The position numbers were made by a program, and so were the translations under genes. A stretch of DNA of 64,000 nucleotides from Flavobacterium lacustre. GTDB lineage: Bacteria; Bacteroidota; Bacteroidia; Flavobacteriales; Flavobacteriaceae. The stretch lies in assembly GCF_027474525.2 (NCBI RefSeq), contig NZ_CP114882.2:1736001-1800000 (forward strand), written 5' to 3'. Of this stretch, positions 25,511 through 34,956 are shown piece after piece. Within the stretch, counting starts at the first letter, position 1, and the number at the start of each line of letters is the position of its first letter. Under the pieces are notes generated by a model. It did no database searches. It saw only the letters and a list, made by a program, of their open reading frames with translations, and had not been told where the DNA came from.

Positions 25511-26659
25511 ATGAAAATAGCCTTTTTGACTCCCGAATATCCTCATGCCAAAACCGGAGCCTCCGGAGGGATAGGTACGAGTATCCGAAACTTAGCTTTG
25601 GGATTGACAGCGGAGGGTTGTTCCGTACGGGTTTTGGTCTATGCTCAAAAAGAAGAGGGCATTTTTGATGATAGTGGTATTTGTATCCAACAAATCAGAA
25701 ACATAAAATGTAAGGGCTTGTCGTGGTATCTTACCCGTAAAAAACTGGAGAATATTATTAATACCTTATACCGGCAACAGCAAATTGATCTGGTTGAGGC
25801 ACCGGACTGGACTGGAATTACATCTTTTGTCTCTCCCCAAAAGTGTCCTGTTGTCATTCGGCTGAATGGCTCCGATACGTATTTTTGCCATTTGGATCAG
25901 CGACCTGTCAAATGGGTGAATCGGTTTCATGAAAAAAAAGCATTGAAAAATGCAGATGGTCTACTTTCTGTCAGTCAGTTTACCGCTGATTTGACCAATA
26001 CAGTGTTTGGTTTGAATAAGAAATTCACCATAATTCCAAATTCTATCGCTGTTGATGCGTTTAGTTCCGATGATTCCAATACTAGAAATAAGTATACTAT
26101 ATTATATTTTGGCAGTTTAATCCGGAAAAAAGGATTGTTAGAGTTGCCTTTTATTTTTAATGCTGTGGTCGCCAAAAACCCGAAGGCACAATTGCTTTTG
26201 GTAGGCAGGGATGTTCCTGATATTATTTCGGGTAATGCTTCGACCTGGGAGATGATGCAAGGATTATTTACTGCAGAAGCCCAAGCGAATGTACGTTATT
26301 TGGGGAGCGTTCCGTATGAAAACATAAAAACGCACATTGATGAAGCTGCTGTTTGTGTTTTTCCTACATTTGCTGAGGCGCTGCCTGTTTCCTGGATAGA
26401 AGCCATGGCTATGCAAAAACCAATTGTAGCGTCCAATATTGGTTGGGCCACAGAAGTGATTGATGATGGGGTTAATGGGTTTTTGATACATCCTACGAAC
26501 CACGACTTGTATGCCGATACGATTGTTAAAGTACTGGAAAATGAAAGTTTGCAAAAAGAATTAGGAATGCAGGCGAGAAAAAAAGTAACCCAAAAATTTA
26601 GTATAACTCCGATAGCGCAACAGAGTTTAGTGTTTTATAAAAAAGTGCTTGAAAGATAA
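25511..26659 (+). CDS. Glycosyltransferase family 4
   Basis: A 382-residue GT-B enzyme. The N-terminus MKIAFLTPEYPHAKTGASGG has the usual glycine loop, ILYFGSLIRKKGLLELPFIF opens the donor domain (about 199-218), and FAEALPVSWIEAMAMQKPIV gives the EX7E motif, followed by GWATEVIDDGVNGFLI. It probably transfers a hexose in the repeat unit. It is tightly spaced behind the SGNH gene. A 139-base gap without recognisable features follows. Confidence 0.9.
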   Translation: MKIAFLTPEYPHAKTGASGGIGTSIRNLALGLTAEGCSVRVLVYAQKEEGIFDDSGICIQQIRNIKCKGLSWYLTRKKLENIINTLYRQQQIDLVEAPDWTGITSFVSPQKCPVVIRLNGSDTYFCHLDQRPVKWVNRFHEKKALKNADGLLSVSQFTADLTNTVFGLNKKFTIIPNSIAVDAFSSDDSNTRNKYTILYFGSLIRKKGLLELPFIFNAVVAKNPKAQLLLVGRDVPDIISGNASTWEMMQGLFTAEAQANVRYLGSVPYENIKTHIDEAAVCVFPTFAEALPVSWIEAMAMQKPIVASNIGWATEVIDDGVNGFLIHPTNHDLYADTIVKVLENESLQKELGMQARKKVTQKFSITPIAQQSLVFYKKVLER

Positions 26660-26798
26660 GTACTTTACCAGCGTTGCAGAAATGGGACTATTGCCATTCA
26701 CCCAACCTAAAGCAGCAGTACAGAACAGTATGCTGTCAAGTGATTAACGGATGTGCATCCTGCTAACAAAATAACTATTTATACGTTTACATTATCAG

Positions 26799-28346
26799 AT
26801 GGAAAGAATACAATTAAAAGAATATACTACTGCCTCAGGTGAAATCCTATTGTATGCCGGGTTGCCGGATTTTCAACAGTTAGAGGTTTTGTCTGCCGGA
26901 GCAGGGGATATTTGGCATAGTTCTTTTGAACAAGGGTATAAAAATGCTTTTCCGGAATTGGTTTATCAGACAGCTGTTTTTTTTTGGTATTTAAATGATT
27001 TTGACGGTTTGGACCAATGTGTCAGCTGGAGGATTAATCCCAATGCCTTTGCGGTTCGGAAATCAGTATGGGACCTCACAAAAGGGTTTGATACCGATTA
27101 TGAAAATCCTCAAATGCAGGCTTTGGATTTTGGTTTCAGATGTATCCGTTTTTTTGGTGTCGTTCCTTTATATGTCCATCATTTATTTCCTGCTGCTGCA
27201 AAAGAAACAGTCTTTATTTCGCAAAAGGATCGTCATCTTTTTTTTAGAAAAAATTATAAAATAAGCCATGCACTTTTTATGATTTACAGACTGGGCTTTT
27301 GGAAAATTTCGGAGTGGAGCACTTTATTTATCGTTAAGAATACTTTTCAAAAAAGAACCATTTCTGAACGAGTTCCATCGAGAATGCTGCTTCCTGTTCA
27401 GGGAAAACCTTCGGTGAGCTATATTATACCTACAATGTTCCGTCAAGAATATACCTTGAAATTGTTGGACGATTTATCACATCAGCACTATATTCCTACC
27501 CAAGTCATTGTGGTAGATGCCACTCCATCGAATGACAGAGATGAAACGGCCTACGAACAAAAGCCATATCCGTTTGAATTAAAAGTAATCTGGCAACAGT
27601 CTAAGGGCAGTTGCAGGGCCAGAAATGAAGCGATTGCTTTATGCACCGGGGATTATATTGTCTTTGGCGATGATGATATTCGGATTCCTGCGGATTTTAT
27701 CGAAAACCATATCCGTTTTTTACAAACCTATTCGGTTGGCGCCTGTAACGGATTGGATATTCGTGCAGAGCATCACCAGCAGAATTTAGACCATTTAGCG
27801 TCTAAGTTGGACCAATTGAACCGACCGCCGTATAGTGCGGGTTGTGCTCAAATGTTTAGCAATGCTAATTCATGTGTTAAACGGGAATTTGTAAATCAGT
27901 TGGTTGGAAATGACGTCAATTTTGATGGCGGTTACGGCGAGGACAGCGATTTTGGAATGTCGTTAAGCAAAATCGGAGTAGTGGTATTGGCCAATCCATA
28001 TGCTGCTAATCTGCATTTAAAACCCCCCAGCGGAGGCTATCGTTTTTGGGGAACTCAGGCTAAACTGCTTGGTAAAAAAAGAAAATCCCAGCCTTGGGAA
28101 TTGGATACCCCTGTAAAAAACATAACTCCTATACCCAGTCCTACGGTGATGTATGGTATTCTGAAACATTACACGCCTAAACAGTTGACAGAATATAAGT
28201 ATAAGCATTTTACGTATTATTTGTTAAGTGGATCTAAGCTTGGTTTTTTGTATCGTTTGCTGCGTCTGCCTTACAAGAATCTTCAGTTTAAGAAATCTAT
28301 TTTTTATGCCCAAAAATTACGGAATTTAGGAACTCGACACGACTAA
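26799..28346 (+). CDS. Two-part glycosyltransferase family 2 protein with a partial N-terminal GT-A domain
   Basis: A 515-residue protein. A full GT2 domain begins at about residue 206 (VSYIIPTMFRQEYTL), with VVDATPSND, SCRARNEAIA and FGDDDIRI (about 290-297). The first 200 residues resemble only the latter half of a GT2 domain: WRINPNAFAVRKSVWDLTKG leading into GFDTDYENPQMQALDFGFR and a VHH triplet, with no donor-binding start. The gene may be a fusion whose first domain lost its N-terminus, or that domain may bind the acceptor. It is followed after three bases by another GT2 gene. Confidence 0.78.
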   Translation: MERIQLKEYTTASGEILLYAGLPDFQQLEVLSAGAGDIWHSSFEQGYKNAFPELVYQTAVFFWYLNDFDGLDQCVSWRINPNAFAVRKSVWDLTKGFDTDYENPQMQALDFGFRCIRFFGVVPLYVHHLFPAAAKETVFISQKDRHLFFRKNYKISHALFMIYRLGFWKISEWSTLFIVKNTFQKRTISERVPSRMLLPVQGKPSVSYIIPTMFRQEYTLKLLDDLSHQHYIPTQVIVVDATPSNDRDETAYEQKPYPFELKVIWQQSKGSCRARNEAIALCTGDYIVFGDDDIRIPADFIENHIRFLQTYSVGACNGLDIRAEHHQQNLDHLASKLDQLNRPPYSAGCAQMFSNANSCVKREFVNQLVGNDVNFDGGYGEDSDFGMSLSKIGVVVLANPYAANLHLKPPSGGYRFWGTQAKLLGKKRKSQPWELDTPVKNITPIPSPTVMYGILKHYTPKQLTEYKYKHFTYYLLSGSKLGFLYRLLRLPYKNLQFKKSIFYAQKLRNLGTRHD

Positions 28347-28349
28347 AAT

Positions 28350-29366
28350 ATGAAATTATCCTTGATTATTTGTACCTATATGCGTCCCCAATCGTTGCAG
28401 CAATTGTTGCAATCGGTTCAGGTACAAACCGTATTTCCGGATGAAATATTAATTATTGACGGATCCGTAAATCAGGAAACGGAACAGATGATTGCTCAAA
28501 AGAAGGTCGCCAATCTTCGTTATTTTTTAGTTCCGGAATCCTTTCGAGGGTTGACTAAACAAAGAAATTTTGGATTAGATCAAGTGGCTTCCACCAGTGA
28601 CATAGTTGCTTTTTTGGATGATGACACTGAATTGTCTCCCACTTATTTTGAAGCATTAATTGATACCTTCTCTGCTGATGCCACTATTTCCGGTGTAGGC
28701 GGTGTTGCGGTTAATGAGAATGGTTGGAGCTTAACCGTCCCCGATACAAAATACGATGCGAATCGTTATTTTCAGTTTGAGGGATTTATTTATAAAGAAG
28801 GACAGCGCAATGTAGTGCGTAATTATTTAGGATTGCATTCCAATGTCGGACCCGGAAGAATGCCGGAGTACTCCCATGGTAAAACTTGTGGGTTTCCTTT
28901 GACAGGTCTGATTTATGAAGTGGACTTGTTAGTTGGTATGTCCTTCGCCTTTCGAAAAAGAGTATTTGATTCCCTTCGGTTTTCCACTTATTTTGAAGGC
29001 TATGGCTTGTATGAAGATGCAGATTTCAGTATCCGTGCTTTACAGTTTGGCAAAAATGTAATTAATACAAAGGTGCAGCTGAATCACTATCATCATCCAT
29101 CCGGAAGACCTAATTCCTATAAATACGGCAAAATGGTGGTGCGTAACGGTTGGTACGTATGGAGAACCAAAAACGCGAATCCCGATATTTCGGCTACTTT
29201 CAAATGGCATGCTATAACGCTGTTGCTGACGTTGATTCGGTTTGCCAATGCGATTACTACCATTGCCAAAAAGGAAGCGTTTACGGAAGCTGTTGGACGA
29301 ACAGTAGGTTGGTGGAGTTTGTGGTTTAGGAAACCGAAAGAAACAAAGAACGCTATCAAGTATTAA
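28350..29366 (+). CDS. Glycosyltransferase family 2
   Basis: A 338-residue GT2 enzyme with LSLIICTYMRPQSLQ (3-17), IIDGSVNQET, a LTKQRNFGL loop and FLDDDTELS (about 90-98). YEDADFSIRALQFG gives the acceptor-side motif, followed by NHYHHPSGRP. The C-terminal 50 residues contain a hydrophobic segment that may anchor it to the membrane. It is closely coupled to the preceding two-part transferase. Confidence 0.88.
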   Translation: MKLSLIICTYMRPQSLQQLLQSVQVQTVFPDEILIIDGSVNQETEQMIAQKKVANLRYFLVPESFRGLTKQRNFGLDQVASTSDIVAFLDDDTELSPTYFEALIDTFSADATISGVGGVAVNENGWSLTVPDTKYDANRYFQFEGFIYKEGQRNVVRNYLGLHSNVGPGRMPEYSHGKTCGFPLTGLIYEVDLLVGMSFAFRKRVFDSLRFSTYFEGYGLYEDADFSIRALQFGKNVINTKVQLNHYHHPSGRPNSYKYGKMVVRNGWYVWRTKNANPDISATFKWHAITLLLTLIRFANAITTIAKKEAFTEAVGRTVGWWSLWFRKPKETKNAIKY

Positions 29367-29442
29367 AAAAATAGGTTGCTTAATTCTAACTAATCCTAAA
29401 TTAAATAATTTTCGAACTGATTATGATACCCGTTAATTGTAT

Positions 29443-29715
29443 ATGAATTCTTATTTTTACATTTTTGGAACACCGTTTTTTACTGTTAATGGGCAAATCG
29501 TATTAAAATGGCGATTAGATCCTTTTGGTATTTTGCCAGCCGGGGCAAAGGAAAAAGTGCTTTCTGAATCTTTTGTTTTTTCTCGATTTACTGCTGTTTT
29601 TCCTATATTGGTGTTTCTTACAGGTATTCTTTTTTTAGGAGAAACCTTCGCAATAGTCAGAGGAATAGGATTATTATTGATACTTTTAGAAATTTTTATC
29701 ACTGTTAACTATTAA
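29443..29715 (+). CDS. Shortened SMR/EamA-like small membrane protein
   Basis: A 90-residue hydrophobic protein. GTPFFTVNGQIVLKWRLDPF at the start and GILFLGETFAIVRGIGLLLI at the end match four-helix small transporters found beside undecaprenyl-phosphate glycosyltransferases. Between FSRFTAVF and PILVFLTG about 25 residues (roughly one helix) seem missing compared with the usual length of about 115. Only three membrane segments can be drawn, with no frameshift visible. It may be a decayed flippase or a short variant. I use ATG 29443; a TTG lies two codons upstream. It is followed after two bases by the GtrB-like gene, its natural partner. Confidence 0.6.
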   Translation: MNSYFYIFGTPFFTVNGQIVLKWRLDPFGILPAGAKEKVLSESFVFSRFTAVFPILVFLTGILFLGETFAIVRGIGLLLILLEIFITVNY

Positions 29716-29717
29716 GA

Positions 29718-30650
29718 ATGATACACGATAAGCAGCCCGTAATTTCTTTTGTAAGTCCCGTTTATAAAGCAGAAAAGATACTTGAACGATTGGTTGATGA
29801 AATCCATAAAGTGATGTTATTAATTGGTACTCCCTATGAAATTATATTAGTTGATGACAGAAGTCCTGATAAAAGCTGGGACGTAATGAAACAATTGTGT
29901 CGAGAATTTCCGGTGGTGAAGAGCATTCGATTAAGTCGTAATTTTGGTCAACACCCCGCAATTATGGCTGGTTTAGCCCATGCAAAAGGAGAATGGGTTG
30001 TGGTGTTAGATTGTGATTTGCAGGATCAACCTAAAGAAGTACTAAAACTGTATACTAAAGCACAAGAAGGATTTGATATTGTTTTAGCTAAAAGAAAAAA
30101 CAGACAGGATAGCTTTTTTAAAAAAATGACATCATTTGTTTTTTCAAAGATTTATGGATTTTTTACGGATACACAATATGATAATGAAGTAGCAAATTTT
30201 GGTATTTATCATTCTAAAGTAATTGCGTCTATTTTAGAAATTTCGGATTCAATTAAATTTTTTCCATTATTTGTGAAATTTGTCGGATATCATTCCACAT
30301 CAATTATTGTTGAACATGGACCAAGAGAAGAAGGAAACTCCAGTTATAGTCTATCTAAATTAATAAGTCTGGCTTTTAATTCCATCATTTCATTTTCTAA
30401 TAAACCCTTAAAATTATTTGTTAAGTTTGGTTTAATTATTTCTTTGATTTCCTTTCTATTTGGTCTTTATAATGTTTATTTGACGTTAACTCACCAAATA
30501 GAAGTCTTAGGGTATAGCTCAATTATTGTTTCTATTTGGTTCTTGTCAGGTATAGTAATTACAACCATAGGGGTGACAGGAATTTATGTGGGTAAAATCT
30601 TTGATCAAACTAAAGATAGGCCTACATACCTTATAGATGAGGAAATATAA
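29718..30650 (+). CDS. GtrB/ArnC-like undecaprenyl-phosphate glycosyltransferase
   Basis: A 310-residue GT2 enzyme with two C-terminal membrane helices (about 234-256 and 267-290). ISFVSPVYKAE (9-19), LVDDRSPD (44-51) and the DCDLQD metal motif (98-103) are typical of DPM1/GtrB proteins, which load a sugar onto undecaprenyl phosphate for use in the periplasm. FGQHPAIMAGLAHAKG is also diagnostic. With the SMR-like gene upstream, the WecD/WecE pair and the GT-C-like gene downstream, it suggests a Gtr-type glycan decoration module. Confidence 0.87.
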   Translation: MIHDKQPVISFVSPVYKAEKILERLVDEIHKVMLLIGTPYEIILVDDRSPDKSWDVMKQLCREFPVVKSIRLSRNFGQHPAIMAGLAHAKGEWVVVLDCDLQDQPKEVLKLYTKAQEGFDIVLAKRKNRQDSFFKKMTSFVFSKIYGFFTDTQYDNEVANFGIYHSKVIASILEISDSIKFFPLFVKFVGYHSTSIIVEHGPREEGNSSYSLSKLISLAFNSIISFSNKPLKLFVKFGLIISLISFLFGLYNVYLTLTHQIEVLGYSSIIVSIWFLSGIVITTIGVTGIYVGKIFDQTKDRPTYLIDEEI

Positions 30651-31333
30651 TGGTTACTTTTTTGAAATGGGATTCCACTTTTTTTTCAAAAAAAATTGGT
30701 TTATTGGACTTAAAAGATAATTGTCAAAATATTGAAGACCTGAATCCAGATGATTGGGATTTAATTTATTTAGTAAGCGATGAAGACTTCTCTTTAGATA
30801 TCAAAAAATTCATTACGACTTATTCAGAAACTAAGGTTGTTTTTTCAAAAAGGATAGTATCAGTAAATGAGGTGATTGATAAAAATATTAGTGTTGCCGA
30901 TAATAATAGTAAAAATCAAATTTATCCTCTGGCATTAGAAAGTGGAAAGTTTAGCCGATTTAATTTAGATCAAAACTTTTCAAAGGCAGACTTTAATAAC
31001 TTATATTACAAATGGGTCGATAATTCTTTTTATAAAAAGTATGCAGATGCCGTTTTAGTTTATCAATTAGAAAATAAGATTATAGGTTTTGTCACGTATA
31101 CGATTTCAGAGGGTTTTGCAACTATTGGTTTAATTGCTGTTAATCCTCTATATCAAGGTAACAGAATAGGGAGGAAACTTATAAATGCAGTTGAGATTGA
31201 ATTGATTAGGTGTCAGATTCGAGAATTAAGAATTCCAACTCAATTTCATAATAAAAATGCATGTGAATTTTATGTGAAATTAGGATATAAAATAATTGAA
31301 AAAAAGATAATCAAACATTATTGGAGAGTATGA
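30650..31333 (+). CDS. wecD: GNAT N-acetyltransferase, WecD-like (dTDP-fucosamine acetyltransferase)
   Basis: A 227-residue protein. The opening FLKWDSTFFSKKIGLLDL resembles the N-terminal domain of WecD, and the C-terminal half is a GNAT domain (IGLIAVNPLYQGNRIGRKLI, about 161-180) with the acetyl-CoA loop QGNRIG. WecD acetylates dTDP-4-amino-4,6-dideoxygalactose, and the WecE-like aminotransferase gene lies 1.2 kb downstream, which supports this call. Its start overlaps the GtrB-like stop by one base (TAATG). Another amino-sugar acetyltransferase remains possible. Confidence 0.65.
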   Translation: MVTFLKWDSTFFSKKIGLLDLKDNCQNIEDLNPDDWDLIYLVSDEDFSLDIKKFITTYSETKVVFSKRIVSVNEVIDKNISVADNNSKNQIYPLALESGKFSRFNLDQNFSKADFNNLYYKWVDNSFYKKYADAVLVYQLENKIIGFVTYTISEGFATIGLIAVNPLYQGNRIGRKLINAVEIELIRCQIRELRIPTQFHNKNACEFYVKLGYKIIEKKIIKHYWRV

Positions 31334-31413
31334 TTAGTTCTTACTTAAATACAAGTAAAAAAGAACTTTATTATGATGTTAAATTTAAAAAGAAGAGATT
31401 TATATAATACCGA

Positions 31414-32559
31414 ATGGAAATAAAAAAACAATTTTTTTTAAATGGGTTGAATGAATTGAGGGCAATTGCTGCTTTATCTGTTACATATCATCATATTGAA
31501 ATGCATAATGGATTGAATTCAATTTATAAGAAATATAATTATATTACTTATTTTACAGGTAACTTAGGTAAGAACGGAGTCTTTTTATTTTTTGTTTTAA
31601 GCGGATTTTTAATAACTTATTTATTATTGAAAGAAAAAGAAACGAATGGAACAGTTCTGTTAAAAAAATTCTTTTTTAGGCGAGCATACAGAATATGGCC
31701 ATTATATTATTTAATTTTTATAATATCGGTTATTGTAATACCATTATTAGCTATCAATTTTGATATTTTTAAAGAGGATTCTTTGTCGTATAATCAAATT
31801 TTAAACACTCATAATTATGGAATTAAGAGTGTGGTTTTTTATTTATTTTTAATGCCAAACGTAGCGTTATATTCAGGATACTTCATCACAGGATGCTCAC
31901 AAGCTTGGTCCGTAGGTGTTGAAGAACAGTTCTATATAATTTGGCCGTTTTTTATTTTACTTTTTAATAAAAGAAGAATTCTTCAGATTTTTTTTAGCGT
32001 TTTGGTTTTATTTCCTGTTTTTATTTTTTTAGCAAAAAATGATTATGTGCTGTATCCATTTTCGGTAATAATAAAGTCTATTCCGTTTCATTTTATGGCT
32101 ATAGGCTCCATTGGAGGTTATTTTTTCTTTTATAAAAAACATATAATTGAAAGATATACAAAATCAAAAACCTCCTATTTTTTCTTGCTGTGTCTTATTT
32201 TAATATTTCTTTTTTATCCAATTTTTATTAATGAAATTCAAGATGTAAGTTTAAGTTTCCTTTTTTTAATCTTAATTTTATTTTCTATCAATGATGAAAA
32301 TCCTTGGGTATTTAAAAATCAGTGTTTTTCTTATTTAGGTAAGATTTCATTTGGAATATATATGTATCATACATTGGTAATGTTTCTCGTTTTTCCTTTT
32401 GTCAATAAATATGTGGTCAACTTTCAAGCAGGTATCTATTACAACATTTTGTTATACCCATTAATTTTTATAATCACAATATTATTTAGTTCTTTGTCTT
32501 ACAAATATTTTGAATCAAAATTTATTAAAATTAAAGATTCTAAATTTAAGGTACTTTGA
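31414..32559 (+). CDS. Acyltransferase family 3 (OafA/YrhL-like)
   Basis: A 381-residue polytopic inner-membrane protein with about ten hydrophobic helices. ELRAIAALSVTYHHIEMH near residue 13 carries the conserved arginine and histidines, FFVLSGFLITYLLLKE and FFFRRAYRIWPLYYL follow, and SVGVEEQFYIIWP is the mid-protein signature. Such proteins O-acetylate or otherwise acylate surface glycans. It lies between the WecD- and WecE-like genes, so it may modify the same sugar. An 80-base gap separates it from wecD. Confidence 0.9.
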   Translation: MEIKKQFFLNGLNELRAIAALSVTYHHIEMHNGLNSIYKKYNYITYFTGNLGKNGVFLFFVLSGFLITYLLLKEKETNGTVLLKKFFFRRAYRIWPLYYLIFIISVIVIPLLAINFDIFKEDSLSYNQILNTHNYGIKSVVFYLFLMPNVALYSGYFITGCSQAWSVGVEEQFYIIWPFFILLFNKRRILQIFFSVLVLFPVFIFLAKNDYVLYPFSVIIKSIPFHFMAIGSIGGYFFFYKKHIIERYTKSKTSYFFLLCLILIFLFYPIFINEIQDVSLSFLFLILILFSINDENPWVFKNQCFSYLGKISFGIYMYHTLVMFLVFPFVNKYVVNFQAGIYYNILLYPLIFIITILFSSLSYKYFESKFIKIKDSKFKVL

Positions 32560-32560
32560 T

Positions 32561-33676
32561 ATGATTCCATTCAACAAGCCCTATTTTACGGGTAAAGAGA
32601 CCCAATATATTGAGGATGCTGTCAGAAAAGGCAAGATTTCCGGTAACGGGTATTACACCCAGTTGTGTCATGATTTTTTTGAACGTCGCTATGGGTTCAA
32701 TAAATGTTTGTTGACGACTTCCTGTACCGATGCGCTGGAGATGGCCGCGCTATTGATTGATATAAAAGAAGGAGATGAGGTTATTATGCCTTCTTATACT
32801 TTTGTTTCTACAGCAAATGCTTTTGTTCTTCGTGGTGCAACCATCGTTTTTGCCGACAGCAGGGCAGACCATCCCGGGATGGATGAAGATTCTATTGAAC
32901 GATTGATAACGGCTAAAACCAAAGCAATTGTCCCTGTGCATTATGCAGGTGTCTCCTGTGATATGGATAAAATAATGGATTTAGCTACAGCGTATCATTT
33001 GTATGTTATAGAAGATGCAGCACAGGCTATTGACAGTTTTTATACCGGAAAAGACGGAATAAAAAAGCCATTAGGTTCTATAGGGCATTTAGCTGCTTTT
33101 TCTTTTCATGAGACTAAAAATATTATTTCAGGCGAAGGAGGTATGCTGGTTGTTAATGATAATCAGTTTGCAGCAAAGGCAGAAATTATTTGGGAAAAAG
33201 GGACTAATCGTTCCTCTTTTTTTAGAGGTGAAGTTGATAAATATGGTTGGGTGGCTGTAGGGTCCAGTTTTTTGCCTTCGGAAATTATCGCAGCTTTTCT
33301 TTGGGCACAATTAGAGAATATGGATGCTATTCAGCAGGTTCGTAAACTGCATTGGGAGCATTATAATACGGCCTTGCTAAATTGGGCCAGGCAAAATGAA
33401 ATTCAATTGCCTCTTATTCCATCTTATGCCAGCAATAATGGTCATATGTTTTATGTTGTTTGTCAGTCTATTGAGCAGCGACAAACGATTATTGAAAAAC
33501 TCCAACGAAAAAAAATACTTTCCGTTTTTCATTACATCAGCCTGCATAGTAGTTCTTTTTATGCGGATAAACATACCGGTGGGGTATTAAATCAATCGGA
33601 CAGGTATTCTAATTGTTTGTTGCGTTTGCCATTATTTTATGAATTAAATCCTCAACAAATTATAGACGCATTATGA
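32561..33676 (+). CDS. wecE: dTDP-4-amino-4,6-dideoxygalactose transaminase (WecE/RffA-like)
   Basis: A 371-residue PLP enzyme of the DegT/DnrJ/EryC1/StrS class. MIPFNKPYFTGKETQYIEDA and RKGKISGNGYYTQLC match the WecE subgroup; EDAAQ (151-155) and the PLP-binding lysine K186 in FHETKNIISGEGG are intact. It transfers an amino group from glutamate to dTDP-4-keto-6-deoxyglucose, the step before WecD acetylation to dTDP-Fuc4NAc. The dTDP-sugar supply genes are not in this window. I chose ATG 32561 because the upstream in-frame ATG overlaps the acyltransferase gene by 50 bases. Confidence 0.87.
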   Translation: MIPFNKPYFTGKETQYIEDAVRKGKISGNGYYTQLCHDFFERRYGFNKCLLTTSCTDALEMAALLIDIKEGDEVIMPSYTFVSTANAFVLRGATIVFADSRADHPGMDEDSIERLITAKTKAIVPVHYAGVSCDMDKIMDLATAYHLYVIEDAAQAIDSFYTGKDGIKKPLGSIGHLAAFSFHETKNIISGEGGMLVVNDNQFAAKAEIIWEKGTNRSSFFRGEVDKYGWVAVGSSFLPSEIIAAFLWAQLENMDAIQQVRKLHWEHYNTALLNWARQNEIQLPLIPSYASNNGHMFYVVCQSIEQRQTIIEKLQRKKILSVFHYISLHSSSFYADKHTGGVLNQSDRYSNCLLRLPLFYELNPQQIIDAL

Positions 33677-34917
33677 AAGAGTGGTACTTAAAATACAATT
33701 TATCTATAGAGTGGATTTTCAAGGTTTCGGTTTTACTTTACTTTATGCTATCCTTTTATTACACCCTTTTTCTTGCTGAATGCGGAGGTGATGAATCTTT
33801 GTTTTTAAATGATTTACTTTTTATTAAAACTAACGGATGGATAGCAGCTATTGAAAAAAGCATTTCAATTCCGTACATGATTTTGGCCTATCCCTTTTCT
33901 TTTTTCTTGGATGGATACTTTTCATTGAAAGTGGCTAATGTTTTATTGTTGCTTCTTTTGCTGGTTTATTTTTTTAAAGTTGTAACTATTAAAAACTCTA
34001 TATTTTATATTTATTTATTTTTTTATTTAGCCACATCAAGGTACTTTTTTGCAGGAACAAATGATGCTCTTTTTTTTACAGGCTTAGTCGTTTTTATTAC
34101 AGAGGTATTTTATTTTATAGAGAATAAGAAAATGAACAGTCCGGTATTGGCATTTTCAGGATTAATTATATCGTTCTTTTCCAGAGAGTTATTTCTTGTT
34201 TATTCTCCGGTGGTATTGTTAGGATTTTATTTTTTGTTTAAAAATGGGTTTGTCTTTTTAAATAAAAGAATGCAGTTTCCTTTAGTCCTCTTTTTATTTT
34301 TCATGCTGTTCAATAGTCCTAGTCTGTTAGTGAAAGGCAAACTATCCTATGATAATAAAACACCCCCAAGTACAACAAAAGTGAGTTGGTCACAACGGCA
34401 GTATTTAGCACAACTATTAGTAAACAAAGGGGAACTGCCGAATTTTTCTCATCCCAGTTGGGAAGAAACACAAGACTATCTAAAGGTAAATGGCTCCAAT
34501 TCACTGCCTGACGGTATTTTAGATGGGATGACTTTTGATTATTCAATGACGATTACAGAGTTTTTTAAAGATTTTTACTATTCTATGTTTTTTGGAGTAA
34601 GGCAATTGGGTTTAGTATTGTTATTTCCTTTTTACTTTATTGGAATTAATTTAAAAAAGACGACAGTCCTGAACCCAATGTTATTTGTACCCTATTCATT
34701 AGTACTAATGCTCAGTATTTTTTCATTGATTATTATTTCCTATATCGAGCCAAGATGGTATATTGCTATTTTTATTGTCGCCATAGTTTTTTATAATCAC
34801 TATCAACTTCAGCAAAAAATTAATTATATCTTTATTTTAGTCAATTACTTGATTTTTATTTGTTTTTCTGCATATGGAATATACGGAATTTTACATAAAC
34901 ATATGGAGCTTTTCTGA
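33673..34917 (+). CDS. Polytopic membrane protein, GT-C-like glycosyltransferase candidate
   Basis: A 414-residue protein with roughly ten membrane helices. After the first helix, an acidic periplasmic loop (LAECGGDESLFLNDLL, about 31-46) matches where GT-C enzymes bearing undecaprenyl-linked donors keep their catalytic acid. A large soluble loop lies at about 220-300. It overlaps wecE by four bases. In this context it could be the periplasmic transferase of the Gtr-type module (GtrB-like gene at 29718). No family motif is decisive, so the call rests on topology and location. Confidence 0.45.
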   Translation: MKEWYLKYNLSIEWIFKVSVLLYFMLSFYYTLFLAECGGDESLFLNDLLFIKTNGWIAAIEKSISIPYMILAYPFSFFLDGYFSLKVANVLLLLLLLVYFFKVVTIKNSIFYIYLFFYLATSRYFFAGTNDALFFTGLVVFITEVFYFIENKKMNSPVLAFSGLIISFFSRELFLVYSPVVLLGFYFLFKNGFVFLNKRMQFPLVLFLFFMLFNSPSLLVKGKLSYDNKTPPSTTKVSWSQRQYLAQLLVNKGELPNFSHPSWEETQDYLKVNGSNSLPDGILDGMTFDYSMTITEFFKDFYYSMFFGVRQLGLVLLFPFYFIGINLKKTTVLNPMLFVPYSLVLMLSIFSLIIISYIEPRWYIAIFIVAIVFYNHYQLQQKINYIFILVNYLIFICFSAYGIYGILHKHMELF

Positions 34918-34956
34918 TAAAAGATAAAAATGCAGTTTATATAAAATGATCAGATT

